Assembly: GCF_015832195.1 (NCBI RefSeq) | Contig: NC_052026.1 | Location: 9,841,619 to 9,905,618, forward strand | DNA from: Motacilla alba alba | Taxonomy: Eukaryota > Chordata > Aves > Passeriformes > Motacillidae | Direction of reading: 5' to 3' | Length of the DNA: 64,000 nucleotides | Shown here: in pieces, positions 1 to 13,513 of the stretch | How the letters are laid out: each line of letters starts with the position of its first letter | How positions within the stretch are numbered: the stretch's first letter is position 1 | The notes under the pieces: generated by a model | What the model was told of the DNA's origin: nothing | Seen by the model: only the letters and a program-made list of their open reading frames with translations | The model's database searches: none | Program-made: the position numbers and the translations under genes

Positions 1-3000
1 CAACTGACTTCCCACATGTGCAGAAGTCACAGCCTGAAACCAGAGACTGCAGTTATATAAACGCCACTGTTGTGCTGCTACTGGTCATGGTCATTGGTGC
101 TGAGAAATACAGTGTTGAGAGACAGCTCCAGCAAAAAGTGAGAAGGTGGGAAGACCAGCACCAAGGTGGATGCAGTAGTTCTACTCTGAAATGCAAGAGG
201 ATGCAGTCCCTGACACTGGGGCTCATCTCCCAAGCTTCTGGGTAGAGAAGTTCACATGCACAGTGCTGGATCAAGCTCTTTATGATCTAGATGACCTAAT
301 TTTTAAAAAATTGGGTTCAACATGCAGGCTCTTGCTAAAAAAACAGATGCTGCAAGTGAGCTGAACAATCTTGGGTAATTAAGTTGTAATAAAAAATTTG
401 CTTCATTCATTAACTATGGTAATTGACCAAAAAGCAATAGGACACCTGCTATTTTCATTATAACTGCCCTGATATAATTCAGGGTGCAATCTCCATGTAG
501 AACAGGTCATTTAAGATTAACGTGGCTTCAGATTATTGTATTAAACAGCTCATAAATATGCTCACTTTTTATTTCCAATCACTACTTTCAACAGAGTTTG
601 ACCAAAGCTGAATCCTTAGCCCAGGATTATAAAAAACAGCACTTCATCAGATTTCAAAGAGTCCTCTCATGTCCTTTTGCCCATTTCTCTAGGACCTATC
701 CAGCATGAAATGTGGTCTCTGTATATCTTTCAAAGGTCAGGGATTGTTGCCTCGTATTTTGCTTATTTGTTATTTAAATGTGATAATGTATTGCCTTATT
801 TTTATTTATTATTTACAATAAGTCAATAGATGGAAGTGTCTCCCCTGAAGAGTGCTGTCTGACAAACAGATGTACTGGAGATGCAAAAGAACACTTCTGT
901 TTTTCCAGTACAGGGCTTTTTTTGTTTTTTTGTTTTTACGTCCTGCAAAAGAAGGATTTATTGTCTAACTGTATGGATGTCAATGCTGAGCCAATTCTGC
1001 AGCCCAGTCAGACAGGGTTCTTACTGCAGTAATACATTTACCTAAATAAGCATTGTGGCAACTGGTTGCAAGGATCCAATCAAGCACATTTCTCAGAGTT
1101 TCAATTGAAGTAGTAATGGAGTATGAATAAATAACAAGAGCAGAAAATAAGTTGGATTCATATAAAGCAATCATTTCAGTGAGTTTTTTACTGTAAAAAT
1201 TACCCCAGAGTTCCTAAGTCGTATCTTGAGAATTTTAGCTAAGCTGCTTCTTGGCCGAGTTTTGTAAAGGCTCTGCTTATTTTCAATTTCAGCTGTACAA
1301 CTTGTACAGCACACTGAATGATTTAACCAAGCAGATTTAAAGTTCAGTAGACAGTGTTCTTTGTTAGATTTTAGTCACATACCAAATTCAATAGACTCTG
1401 CTGCAGGCGTACGTCAAAATGCCAGGAAGGCATGAGACATTGTTGAGTATGTTGGAGTTTATTGTTTAGAAAAAATTAAACTAGGTCTCTCATTCAATCT
1501 TTTTAATTAAATAGTCATACTCTAAACCTCAAGGGACAAAGGAAAAGAGAGAATAAAGACAGTTGTTCTGTAAAACACAACAGATATTTCTTTATATCTA
1601 GACTGAAGAAGTCAGTATATGTCATCTTCCCCAAAAATAAATACAAGTATTTTGGGTAAATGCATTCCATGCAATGAATTACCATCACTACTACTAGCTA
1701 TTACCTGCATAAGATCATTAACAAACAAACAGCTTTCCTGCATAAATAGAGCTTGTTTTGTTTCTGCATAAGAACTGCTATCATATTCTCTGCTGGTGAG
1801 TTTTGGAAAACAAGCCTAAGATCTCGCACAAAAACTGAGCAGCCATATGTGATAGCTAGCACGAAACCAAGTCATTTTTCTGCTCCTTGTCTGCAAATTT
1901 GTCCTTAAATATGAGCACTGAACAGACTGCATGCTAAATCCCAGGCATGAGCATTACATTGCTTAAGCCCAGAGAACTGCCAGGATTCTGCCAAGCCTCC
2001 CATTTCAAGGAATCCACTCAAAGGCCACTATTAATAGTCTGACCACAAACCCAACCACTGGATTCAGATTGGGAACACTTGAAAAGTGCTCCAAGAGTGG
2101 GCAGCCACACCACAGAGAACCAGCAGCCTTTAACTTCGTTGCCCCTGCAATGCTGGAAGGATGTTCCCTGTGCAGGGGTCACGGAGGGAAGCAGGCTGCT
2201 CACCAGCACGGTTATGGCTTTGCTTTGCTAGGCCATCAAAGCAAGATTTTAATTTCAGACCATCCGTGGGGTATGGGCCTTTCCATTCCCTGCCATGTTT
2301 GCCCAGACAGTAATGCATGTCACCAACCAACAGTAAAAATAATGATGGTTTTGGCTGCTCTCTGCCTTTGACTGTATGATCGTCAAAATACAACAGAAAC
2401 AATAAATCTCTTTTATCCCAGTTAATGCTAAATTGTGTGACAGAAGTGCTTAATTCCTGCAAATGTAATGAGAATGGGAAGTGGTACAAATTCTAAGCCA
2501 TTGAATTACAATCTTTAAATTGTAATCCCGTTTTCTTCCTTGTGGACTAATTCACAGTAACTTGAAGCAAATCAATCAGTAACTCTTTAGATTTGGCTTC
2601 TTAATATTCATATTCTCAATTATCTATTTAAAATGGGTAGAGATAGCTCATTATTTCTCTTACAAAACATTTTCAAATGCGAAGTGAAGTTTTACAAGGT
2701 TATGACTAAAATATGCACTATTTTCTTACACCAAACTGCCCAGTCAGTAAAGTCACCTGATTAGTGGTGATCAAACAGCAGCCGTGGACTTACAGGCAGG
2801 AGCCTCCATCTGCTCCCTCTGAGAGTGCCTTGGCCAGTGTGGCACAGCAGGTCAGTGCTGAGTGTACTTTATTAGTATTCAAACAATAAAATAAGGAAAT
2901 ACTTCTAATGTATCTACAGTTTGAGAAAAAAAGAAAATTATCAGTTACTGCTCAGTGTCTAGCAGTTAGGCTTAGGGCTTGGAAAAGACTGCCTTAACCC

Positions 3001-3662
3001 AATAGAGTAAATTTTCCCACTCTCAAGAATTTTACCTACAGAGTTTGTTCATGAAATGAAGCTTTACTTTCCCTATTCTGAAACTTTCCAAAGCCAGAGT
3101 AACCTTTACAGTGGTTTAAAAATACCATTTTAAAAGTCCATTTAACATAAGAATTAAAAATAGGGGTTGCAAGGGTTTACCCAGCCTGGTCTGCAGTGTC
3201 TAAAATGAGCTCTGGGATGAGGGTGAGACCAAGATGCACACAACATGCTGTTTCCCCAGAACACCTTCCAGTCTCCAACCAGTTTTATGAGGGGGCTGCC
3301 CAAACTAGAAATGATGTCTGTGTTGAAGAAACCTGAATGGATTTTCCTTGATGATTTTGACCAGTCCTGTCACAGCATAGGTGACAGTTGAGACAACCAC
3401 AATACACAAAATACCACCATAAAATATCAGAAACCTTCAACCCATACAGAGCAACCTCTTACCACATCAGAAGGCTGCGTCTACTCCTCTTGTTCTTCAG
3501 CCAACCTTTCATCCCCTCATTGTTCATGCAGTGCACCTGTGTGCCTCTGTTCCCTTTGGTGGTTGGTCAGTGCCCCTGGGCACTCCAGGGCTCATTGCTG
3601 CCAGTGCTGCTCACCTGCTGCTCACAGCTGTGCCCACTGGGGATGAGGCTGGGCCAGCCCCA

Positions 3663-3716
3663 CTCCAATCACCACAAACTGTGTGCCCAACTCCCAATCA
3701 CCACAAACTGTGTGCC
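3663..3716. repeat. Two-copy tandem duplication (29-bp period)
   Basis: The 23-mer beginning CCAATCACCACAAACTGTGT occurs at 3665-3687 and again at 3694-3716. The copies are identical over 23 bases, which suggests a recent slippage or local duplication. Confidence 0.95.
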
Positions 3717-4657
3717 TACACAGACCATGCTTTGAACCCTCATAAACTTTTAGCATCCTGACAGGAGGAGTCTGGCAGGTTGAATATTCTGCAAGAGGGG
3801 ATGGGATGGCTACTACAGGTGCTGTACAGAGAAGGAGTGCAGATTTAACCTTTTGCATGAATATATCAAAGCAGGTATTTAGTACAGTAGCTATGTGGCA
3901 GGTTTTTTCTTTTTTTTTTAGCAGAAGTTAACTTTTTTATTTAGTTGAACAGGCTTGAAGTAAATTCTACCAACTTTCATTTTCAAACTACAATAGCCAA
4001 TAATCACTTACAATCCAGGTGCTGGGGAGGTGTGCAAGAACCTTTTAAAATGTAAAATAACATGATTCTCTGACAAATAGAAAGGAAATCATTTTCAATC
4101 TAAAAGCAGTTGGAAAATTCATGATGTGTACTCATTAAAAGTGCCTTCAAGATATCAAGACAGGCTTTCTCTGTAAACGCCAGATGAATGAGAATGGTGA
4201 GCTGCAGCTATGATGTACAACGCTTCAATGAACACAGTTGGTTTTGGTTTATGCTGCTGGGTTGTCTTTTTTTAATCAAATCTGTATTGCTTAAAAGAGT
4301 TGTATATATACTAAAAGTAGGAAAGGAGTAGGGAAGAAAATCTAATCCCACGTCTGTGTAAAGATGGAAAATATTGATGTTGCTTTGTGAGCAAATATTG
4401 GGAGAGTGGAGGCACCCTTTCTTTAAAAATTACTACCTGCTTAAATGCCTAAGTGTGGAAAATAAGACACTTCACTCTCTCTGTAAGGAGGAACAGTATC
4501 AATTCTTTCAGCACCAGCTGAAGCCCCAAATTTTGCCCAACCTCAGTACTGCTCACAGTCATTCATATAGGGCTGCAAAGGTGAACAGGACTGTGCTGGG
4601 CTCTGAGTTAAACAGCCTTCACCTTGCTGCCAGCAGGAAGATAAGCACAGCTCTGAG

Positions 4658-4701
4658 TTATAATAATTCTTTTACATTATAATAATTCTTTTACATTATA
4701 A
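4658..4701. repeat. 19-bp tandem duplication (2.3 copies)
   Basis: The unit TTATAATAATTCTTTTACA occurs at 4658-4676 and 4677-4695, followed by a partial third copy TTATAA. The two full copies are identical. Confidence 0.95.
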
Positions 4702-6253
4702 AAATACCGAAGCTGCTCTGTCAAGATTTGGTCCAGTAGCTCCAAAGCCACCACCAGCTTTACAATGGATTTCAAGAGGTGATGGCTAAAATCCCAGTGA
4801 TACTAAACAAAAAGAATGGGATGGAAATTCTACATATGATACTGTAAGGGGTTAATTACTTTTTATTCAAGTGCCATTAAATTCACAAAGTGATCATCTA
4901 TCTACTTTGTTTCAAGGACTCAGTTTCTTACAGCACCCAACCAGCAAATCTTAGTCACATCAGTGGTTGTCTTAAGCTGCAGATGATCAGCCTCTCACCC
5001 TCTGCTTTTCCACACAGGAAACCCAGGAGGATGTTTTAAAGAAACAGGTGCAGTTATCAACATTTAAACACCACAGATGTTAATTAATCTCCAAGAATAA
5101 TAGTGACCCTGTTCAGCTTTTCATTAAGCCACCTATTTATTCTGCTGCTTCAGTTTTAACAAAAACCTGTGCAACCAACTTTTCTTCTTTTACAGAGTGA
5201 AATCCTTAAAAGAACCAAAACACAAAAAAAAAAAAAAATTGAAATCTTTGGGAAGCCTTGTTATTTCTATTTTCAAGGTCTGGAGAAAGAAGAGATGGAT
5301 TATGAGCAGTTACAGTCTCTTCTACTGTTCCTAAATCTTAATTATGTTTTATACTCTGCAACATACTTCATAAGGAGCTTAACTTTAAGCATGAGCTTAA
5401 GAGCCATTGAATCCAAGGAGAAGAAGGCAAAGTGTAAGAATGCTGGTAACTAGAAGTGGTCTCTTGGCAGGCCACAGGTATCATTAGCTTATCTCCAGGT
5501 TGACAGAGGCCATTGGCACCTGTGGGAGATTTAGAATGGTTTGATTTACCTGGGCTTTTTCTGGTGTTTATTTTTCGTTTGTTTAATTTTGCTGTAATTG
5601 AAATGCATGAAATTTAAGCAGATTTTTACATCTGAACGTGTGCTGAATCAGTACAGTCCGACTGTCCATGGGCCTGAAGATGTGTTTTTGCAGTGCACAG
5701 TGAGGGCTGGAGTACAGTCAGGTCAGCCCACAGGGACTTGTGCCCACAGCCAATCCCAATCCCAACATCCATCACAAGATCAGCCAGGTGAACTTCTCTG
5801 TGGTGATGCTGCACTTCTCAGCCACCACCCCACCCCAAGAAGGAGGACGGCAGGGAACTCCTGGAACTGCTGGCTTTTTGTGGGCATTTCCAATCCGTTG
5901 CACCGGGCTCACCTTTCTCCTCAGTGCTTTGATTCCAGTCATTTTTCAGTGATGTCAGAGGTCAGGGACAGATTAGTGCCATGTTACATCTACCATCCCA
6001 AGAGCAGTAGGGATTTTGTAACTCTATCCTTGACCCCAAGATCCTGCAATTGAAACAGCCCATGTCAGAAACAGAAAAACATCAAACAATCAAACATGTA
6101 GAATCACAGGCTGGAAATCATCTCTCCTGCCCTTTCCTTCTCCCCAGGCTTTTAATCTTACATGGGATTTTATATGTGCATTAAAATAATTCTTTACTAA
6201 ATTAGTATTGACAGTAGCTCTGGATCTTCCAGTGAAGGTGTTTGAAGGCAAAA

Positions 6254-6450
6254 GAATCACAGCATCATAGAATCATAGAATGGTGTGGGTTGGAAGGGAC
6301 CTTAAAAGTCATCTCATCTAGCTCCTGTCTTACTGCCACAGGCGGGGACACCTTCCACAAAGACCTCACTGGTCAAAGCCCCATCCACCTGGCCTTGAAA
6401 CACTCCCAGGGACGGGGGACCCATAATTCTGATTTCCTCATGCCTGGTGC
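6254..6450 (-). mobile_element. CR1 LINE 3'-end fragment
   Basis: The plus strand reads AATCACAGCATCATAGAATC, then a GGTTGGAAGGGACCTT block, then GGGACACCTTCCACAA and AAAGCCCCATCCACCTGGCC. This is the reverse complement of the well-known 3' end of avian CR1, so the element is on the minus strand with its tail at 6254-6280. It is 5'-truncated, as most CR1 copies are, and carries many substitutions. The right boundary is uncertain by some tens of bases. It cannot mobilise itself. Confidence 0.9.
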
Positions 6451-9423
6451 AGCCAGCGAAGTGCCCTTGATCCTCAGCAGAGCCTGCACGAGCCCAGAGA
6501 GTCCCATACCACAGGGATGGTTCCCTCCTGTCCCAGGGAATTTCTGTGAGGATCCTGAAAGTCACTTTTCCATTTGCACTGCCGGGCTGAGACCGGCTGG
6601 CTGTGAGAACAAGCAGCAGAGACTGATGACATGGCCTCGAGTCTGCATAAAAATGACAGTCCTGAACCAGTGGCAACAAGCAGAAAGCAACATTTGCCCT
6701 CAAGAACAAGGCTTGGACAGTGCCTGTATGTGCACTGCGCCCTGCAGGGACTCTGCAAACCTGTCATGTTATTCCCAGTTGCCTGTTATGAGCAACAAAT
6801 ACAATTCTGGAGGAATTTTTTGCCACACATGAAAGCTCATACACTTTGTAATTTTGAGAGTGTTGTCTTTGGGAGTTTTTTGTGGTTTTGTGTTTTGTTT
6901 TTGTGGGGTTTTTTTGTTTTTGTTTTTTGTTTTGTTTTGTTTTGTTTTTCTGATACTCTCAACCTGAATGCTATTTTATTTCTTCACTGTAAGGCTTTTT
7001 TACTTATTCAACTTTAATTTTCCTGTGCTATGAAATGCTTCTTGTTGGCTGAATCAGATGATGCTGATACAGAATGCTTATGAACGCTTGCATTTCCTTG
7101 GCTCCCAGATATTAACTGAAGGTTTGCGTAATTAAAACCACGCTTCCCCACATGAATGCCTATTTGGAGACCCTGTTCTGAGTAGGGCAGCAACCCTTGT
7201 TAGTGTTTCTTAAGGGTGTAAATTATCCCAGAATACATAGTATATGTAGTATCTCAATTTATATAGATGGCCAATCCTCTCATCATCTCCTTTTCTTTTA
7301 TTCTGTTTCATGCCTTTGGCAGCAGAGGGCAGGGCTTGTGCAGTGCCCACCTCCCACCTGGAAGCACCTGAAATCACCCTGCTTGGGAGCCAGGCTCCCA
7401 CAGGAATTGTGTAACTTTCCAAAGAGGTGACCTTCCTCCACTGGTCAGGTTTCTGTTTCTCAGTCCTTCTGTTTGTTTGGTCCCCTTGTGCTCCTGGCTC
7501 CCTTGGAATGGCCCTGGAGAACTCAGTTAATACCCAAGATAAAAAAGATAAGGCCAACCGTCTTACCAACGTGGATGGAAAGGATTTGAAATCACCTTTA
7601 CTTTTGTATGTTAACCAAAACTCCTGTCCAGTTAGGAACGCTACAAGCATTTTGCATTTTTTCACAAATTAGGTTACCTCATACTGGCAATAGCTTTTAC
7701 GAATATGTAAAACTGTAGTTCTATAAAATAAAATGTAATGCAAAACTTACACTTTCCAATTACACAATAGTAATTGTGAATAACTTCAAAAAATCTATGG
7801 CCTTCTTTTATGGCTATTTCTAACCCTGAGCTTGTGCACACTATATAAACACCATCTGTAGAGAATGTAAGACAACTTCTGCTGGAGCACAGATATACAA
7901 GAGTGTATCATCAACTTTTCAGTGAGCATCCAGTTAAACAACTATTGTCTGTTCCTTCTAAACTACATTGATTCAGCAGCTTACCTTTTGGACTCACACT
8001 CCTGCTTCATTGCTTACAGACCTTTTCTGTTTACTGCCAGAACATTTTTATGCATATGCCCCAAATCCCTACAGCACCTCCGTCCCATCCTGCCTGGGCT
8101 CCATCCGGCACGTGCACCTCACATCCTGCCCCAGCCCCTCCATGTGCAGCCTGATTATGCACCAGCAGTTGACACAGGGCAGTGGTTTCCAAATTCTTGC
8201 TGTGAAAAGCTTTTGAGGTGTTTCAGTCGAAGGCTGCTGGTTGTGAATACGAAAGCAGGGGCTTTCCCCTGTGCAGAGGCCCCTTCTTAAGTATAAAGTA
8301 CAAACAATGAAAATGAAAAGCAATAAAAAAAAGAAAGATCTGGGCTTTGAATGCTTCTTAGGGTCAAGCACTAAACCCTCTTTTGACAGCTACACAACCC
8401 ACACTTGTTCTCCTCAAGAGAATTTGACCTCAAGTAAGGAATTGAACAAAGTGCATATTTTGTCTACAGTGGACAAATACGTTGTTCTAAAGCAACAAAC
8501 TGCAGATAAAATATACAGATAACGATAGGGGAAAAAAACACACTGCCTAAAATGAAACCCTAAAACCACACTCCCTAAAATGAATATAATTTATGCACAT
8601 TTTAAAAAATAACAAAGTGGTTTTTATTTCACCGACTTTGTATTGTATGGCAGAAGCTTATTAAAGCATTATATTTCTCCTCTGTTATTGATTAACCAAA
8701 GTCAAATAACATTATCATTTTGCTTAATGCATTTAAAGCACAAATATTTTCCCAGATGCTCTGCACAGGCACTTTGCAGATTTCAGTGGAAGTTGTTTAC
8801 ATGCTGAAAGACTGAGCCTGGATAGAAACACTTTGCTGTGATAGCAACACACACCCAACAGTTTTCATTTTCTCAATTCAGAAGGAAAATTGCTGTTCCT
8901 CCCTCTCCTTCAAATTCTCTTTCTCCAAGAAACATTCCTACGTCATTGGAAAAAATTACAAGCATGCTCATAATGGCTGCATTTCTCTGTCCATTTTCAG
9001 CTAAGCCCTGGTCCACAGTATCCTGAAATCATTTGGATTATTTTTACAGGCTTCATGGGCTCTTATTTAGTCCTGAGTACACCACAAAGCTCGTGTTAAT
9101 TTCCGTAGTGTGATGCTCAGTGGGGCTGCTGTGAACGGGCCCCCCTGGCACCGGGAGATCTCCTGCCCCAGCAGAGGCTGCAGCTGCACACCCATGGCAC
9201 TGGGACCAGGGGAGGCAGTGGCCCACGGTGGGCTGCTCTGCTCCCTTTGACATGATCAGTTCTACCTTGCTTTGACATCTAACACCAAAGTGGCATGAAA
9301 TGAGATGAGCATGGAGCCTGTACTGCACCCACATCCCACTGTGCCTGGTGGCACTGGCACCCATTCTGAGTGGGAGCTGCCTCTTGTGCAGCTGGACGGG
9401 CAGGGATGCAGAATTGTGCATCA

Positions 9424-9427
<4 letters not shown>
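6451..9427. other. Intergenic: no gene recognised
   Basis: Contains a T/G-rich low-complexity stretch (6868-6955) and mixed unique sequence. Moderately GC-rich patches at 8070-8200 and 9115-9420 hold open frames on both strands without a recognisable product. Confidence 0.65.
6868..6955. repeat. T/G-rich low-complexity tract
   Basis: Runs of TTTTG and GTTTT repeat irregularly, ending in TTTTGTTTTGTTTTGTTTTT. It is simple-sequence DNA; the plus-strand open frame across it encodes a Phe/Val/Cys-rich string that is an artefact. Confidence 0.85.

Positions 9428-9480
<53 letters not shown>
9428..9480. repeat. Uninterrupted T run, 53 bases
   Basis: Fifty-three consecutive T residues on the plus strand (poly-A on the minus strand), flanked by unique sequence. 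It could be a mononucleotide microsatellite or the tail of a decayed retrocopy. No coding homology was seen on the adjoining side (above 9480), where a minus-strand retrocopy body would lie. Homopolymers of this length are prone to assembly and sequencing length errors. Confidence 0.95.
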
Positions 9481-9482
<2 letters not shown>

Positions 9483-10237
9483 CGATCAGCAGCTTTGAAA
9501 ATGGAAAGAAATAATTAGAGCAAACTCCACCTTCAGTTTAAAGCCAAGTACAGCCACAGGAAACATCAACAGAAATGACTGTGAAAGTATCATGATTTTT
9601 GTTCCAGGATGTTTAATTTGTCCAAGCCCACTAGCAAGTTCTGGTCATTTTCTGAAGTAAAGGATAACTTCATTTGCCTTGGGTTAAAGGAAAAATGGAG
9701 TAAAAAAAGAGATTTCCCAGCTTATATAGAAACACAAGTATATAAACTGACACTCAGAATTACATGTATTTCACCACGGGCTCAAGATTTGCTGTAATAT
9801 ATTTGTCTACTGTAATTGACCAAAACTCTTATAGATTTATCTGCCACCATTCTATAAGGGAGAAAGTCTGTTTACACAAGGATGATAATTATCACTAGCT
9901 CTATCTATATTCTGTCAATGCCAAGGCATGCTAAGCAGTAACCAAATCCTTTGACAGTCTGTGCAGCAAAGCACCTACACATGTTAACCCCAGAATCCCC
10001 AAATGCATGCCTAGGTTTCTGTATAGTTTAGACATTTGCCACATACAATTAAGTGCACCCATCTGGACGTCTCTTTAGTAAAACAAAAATGTGTTGTGTA
10101 TGTGCACAATCTATTAATCTCCTTGTGACCCACAGGAACAGGAAGAACATGAAGGGGGGCTGAAAGAGAAGTTCTTCAGGACAAGCTTTCCACAGGTGGG
10201 GAGCAGATTGGAGCAGGGTGCAAGATTTGGTTTATTT

Positions 10238-10254
10238 TATATATATATATATAT
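10238..10254. repeat. Short (TA)n microsatellite
   Basis: About eight TA dinucleotides directly after a T-rich stretch; an ordinary simple repeat. Confidence 0.85.
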
Positions 10255-10401
10255 GAAAACATGCATATCAGGGCAGCAGTGATAATCCCCTGATCAACAG
10301 TCCATACACCAGAATTTTCCAAAGTGAGTTCTGATTTCCAGACACTGAACATTCTTCACTTCCAAAATTAGGAAGTGAAAAGTAAGAAATGGTACAGCTA
10401 C

Positions 10402-10422
10402 TTTTTTTTTTTTTTTTTTTTT
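10402..10422. repeat. T run, 21 bases
   Basis: Uninterrupted mononucleotide tract in non-coding sequence downstream of TOX3. Confidence 0.9.
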
Positions 10423-13400
10423 AAATCTAATGGTCAATTTTTGTGATTCCTGGAATATCAAAACCAATTCCAAGATTAAGTACCTTTAACTACCAGCAAG
10501 AAAATTGTAACACAAGGGGTTTATTATGCATGTACTTAACTTACTGTTTATTATGCATGTGCTAATGCAATGTATATGTTTGTTATCAGTACAGTATGGG
10601 CTGTAGCAGTAAAACACAACAGCCTGCAGTAAATACACCCTTTAGATTTCACAAATATTGCCAGCAGGTACCCTGGCACTTTGTTTGCCTGTATTTACTT
10701 CTCTGTTTTGTAAATACAAATATTTGGTTAAGGCATCTGCTCAGTCAAGAGCTGTGACTGCTGATCCAGGTGGAAGTTTTCAGACCTGTGCACAGTAGAA
10801 TCCCTTCTAAATGACTGCAGATACAATTCATCACCAGGTGGGTAATTCTTCACACATTTATGATGATTCAGTCATTGAACCAGCACTAAGGTTAGAATAC
10901 CTGTACTTGAAAATGAGACCCGTGACTTGTTTTGAATAGAATTTAATAAAAAAAATGCAGAAAATGTAAGATTACTTTTCGCTTCTGATTATCATTATAA
11001 ATACTTGGATCTGTGTGGAAAACAAATACAATGTTTTGCAATTAGACCCCTGACCTATAAAAGCACTTGAGCAACTGTGTAACAGAGCACATGAGTAGTC
11101 ACTTCAATGAAATTACTACCTTTATACATGAATTAGCAGCTCATTTTAAATTATTTTCTGGATCAAAGCCCCTCTTTTACAATTAGACCAGCAGAGGTAC
11201 AATGATGTAGCAGCTCCAGATTGGAGAAAAATAACAGACCAACAGTAACTGCATCATAAAGATATTCCTGGAGAGGAAGGAGAATAAATGATACCTGGAA
11301 GAAGTGTCCATATAACTGCAAGACAAGTATAATTTTCTGTTCAACTTTTTTTTTACCTAGAAGATTAAAATAAATATCATTTCAAACCTTCTAAGAAAAC
11401 TCTCCGTTGCTTTGGCTTGTTTAGGGCCTGAAGATGTTAATGCTCCAAGAACTTGGACAAAACCCACTATTTAAAATACCACTTCTGGTTTTTAACTGAG
11501 GTAAACAGAATGCATTCTAAATCTCCAATGTAGGCTATTGAAGTGTCACAGCAGCTCGTTCAAAGCAATACATTCACTTCTCAAAGATTTCCGTATTATA
11601 ATCGAAAATTCTCTCCCTCCGATGCACCTGAGAAGCATTAACTTCTTGGTGACTTTAAGAACCAAATCCTTTAATACAAACCTAGCTTTTCCCACAGGCA
11701 CTTGAAAATATTTAGCATTTTTTCAGTTGGATGCAATTTTCATAATAAAGTAGCTCACTTGGCTACCTGACACCACAGACAAAGACGCCGAGTGAGCAGC
11801 TCCTGCCAACTTAGAGCATGATCGCAACCCTCAGTCACATATTAAGTAGGCTTTGAAACATCCAATTGCTGTAACAATGCAAGCAATTTATGTATTATAT
11901 ATCATTGTTATATATTCTTTCATTACTCATAACATATGTATTTGCTTCTGTAACGTCCAGGCACAAGTCTTTCACACCCCATGTCTTTCAGTCAGCCTTA
12001 ACAGAGCAATACAATAGTTCTTATATTTATGTAACATTTAACTTCCACCTCTCTGACCAGTTTTAGGTTACCAAAGCATTTGGCAGCCCTTTGCTATTAT
12101 TCTGAATGGCACTGGCCCATCCCTATGGACGCTGCTCCCTGCATTTGTTTAAATTTCACTGGCAAACCTCACAGAAATGTGTGGGAATGACAAATATTTT
12201 TTTCTGTGACAAAATACTCAGCCCCCGTCTATCAAATCAGAAATGTTCACAGTTAACTGCATTTCTGGCAGTTTCAAGGGTACAATTGTAAAACTACAGT
12301 ATATTTTGTCAAATCAAACCCTACAATGATCCTGGTTTACTTCCATCCACTTAGCCTATTAATGCAGGCTAATACTGCATGTTCTTGTGGCAGCAAACCC
12401 TAAAGTGTACCAGGAGACTCCAGTGATAGATTACATGTACATGCTGTGTCATATCCAATTAACTCAAATTGACTGTGTACTGCATTATGCTGTTAGTGCA
12501 TGGAAGATCAATAAATATGGAGAAAATCCAACGAGGCGCTCTTCATTCCCATCCAATTCTAGTAGGTCTGAGACAGATCATGCTCCTATGATGTGTGTGC
12601 TGCTGCTGAAGAGGGCAGGTGGTGCATAGACACCATTCAAACTTGGCCTATTCAATCTAAACTCCTCTAACTCGCCATTCATGCATAGCAAAACACCATC
12701 TGGTCCTATTTTGCCTCCAGCAATCACAGCTGACCAAAAACGATAATAACAGCTGTTGCAAAACAAAAGCCAAACAAAGGGGGGAGGGAAAGGTTAGAAT
12801 GCAGTCCAGTGCTGCAAAATACTCCATGAAGTGAGAAATGAAAAAGGAGCCATTCAAATAGGAATCCCCATTGAAAAGAGCCAGTGCAAGACTTGTGGTT
12901 AAACTTGAGATATTTAATCCATCTGTCCTGCAAACCACAATGGTCAGGTGATAATATAAAATTGAGATTATGTTGCACAGAGGTATTTAAAGGCTTTGTT
13001 CTCCAAGTTAGAAACTAATGACCCTGTGTCAGCTAAAAATTAAACCTCCTTATGTTCTTTCATCATGTGTCAACCTGGGTTAATGTGAAAGTAGAATGTG
13101 GTTAACCGAGGTGATAAAGCATCTGAAACCTTGGGAAAAGAAGGGAGCAGTTAAGTGCTTGTAAATGCTATGAAGAAAAACATTCTTAAAAACCATGCAC
13201 GACACTGAAACCATACAGATTATTGCATTTTTCTTATATAAATTGCATATCAAGCGATTTAAACTAACAGTTTTATTTATGACCTATGATAGCACAGTTA
13301 TTCACTTAGATTTAGGGAACATGAACACAAACTTGCACAGTTTGAAACACAAGATGTTCTGCAATATGCTATTGTGGGTAATGCAAAATATAATTTTGTG

Positions 13401-13481
13401 GCAAGCAGGGGGATGCTCCAGTTTTTCAAGATTCAAATTTTGATATTTAAAGTGTACAGTCCTGCTTGATGATTAATTTTC

Positions 13482-13487
<6 letters not shown>

Positions 13488-13513
<26 letters not shown>
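13488..13513. repeat. T run, 26 bases
   Basis: Uninterrupted mononucleotide tract followed by GCCTGCAGTAATTAAAAC. On the plus strand it resembles a pyrimidine tract plus acceptor (tttttgcctgcag), but no exon follows. Confidence 0.9.

Larger units (their letters stand above)
1..6253. other. Downstream flank of TOX3: no gene recognised
   Basis: AT-rich unique sequence. It holds two small tandem duplications (3663-3716 and 4658-4701) and a 15-base A run at 5224-5238. A short stretch at about 6100-6130 (GAATCACAGGCTGGAAATCATC) resembles a decayed CR1 end. Open frames of up to 151 codons are of chance type with biased low-complexity composition and no family match that I recognise. Confidence 0.7.

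Noticed and set aside
6242..6832. 196-codon plus-strand open frame
   Set aside because: Its first part is translated CR1 sequence in the antisense direction; the rest has no recognised similarity.
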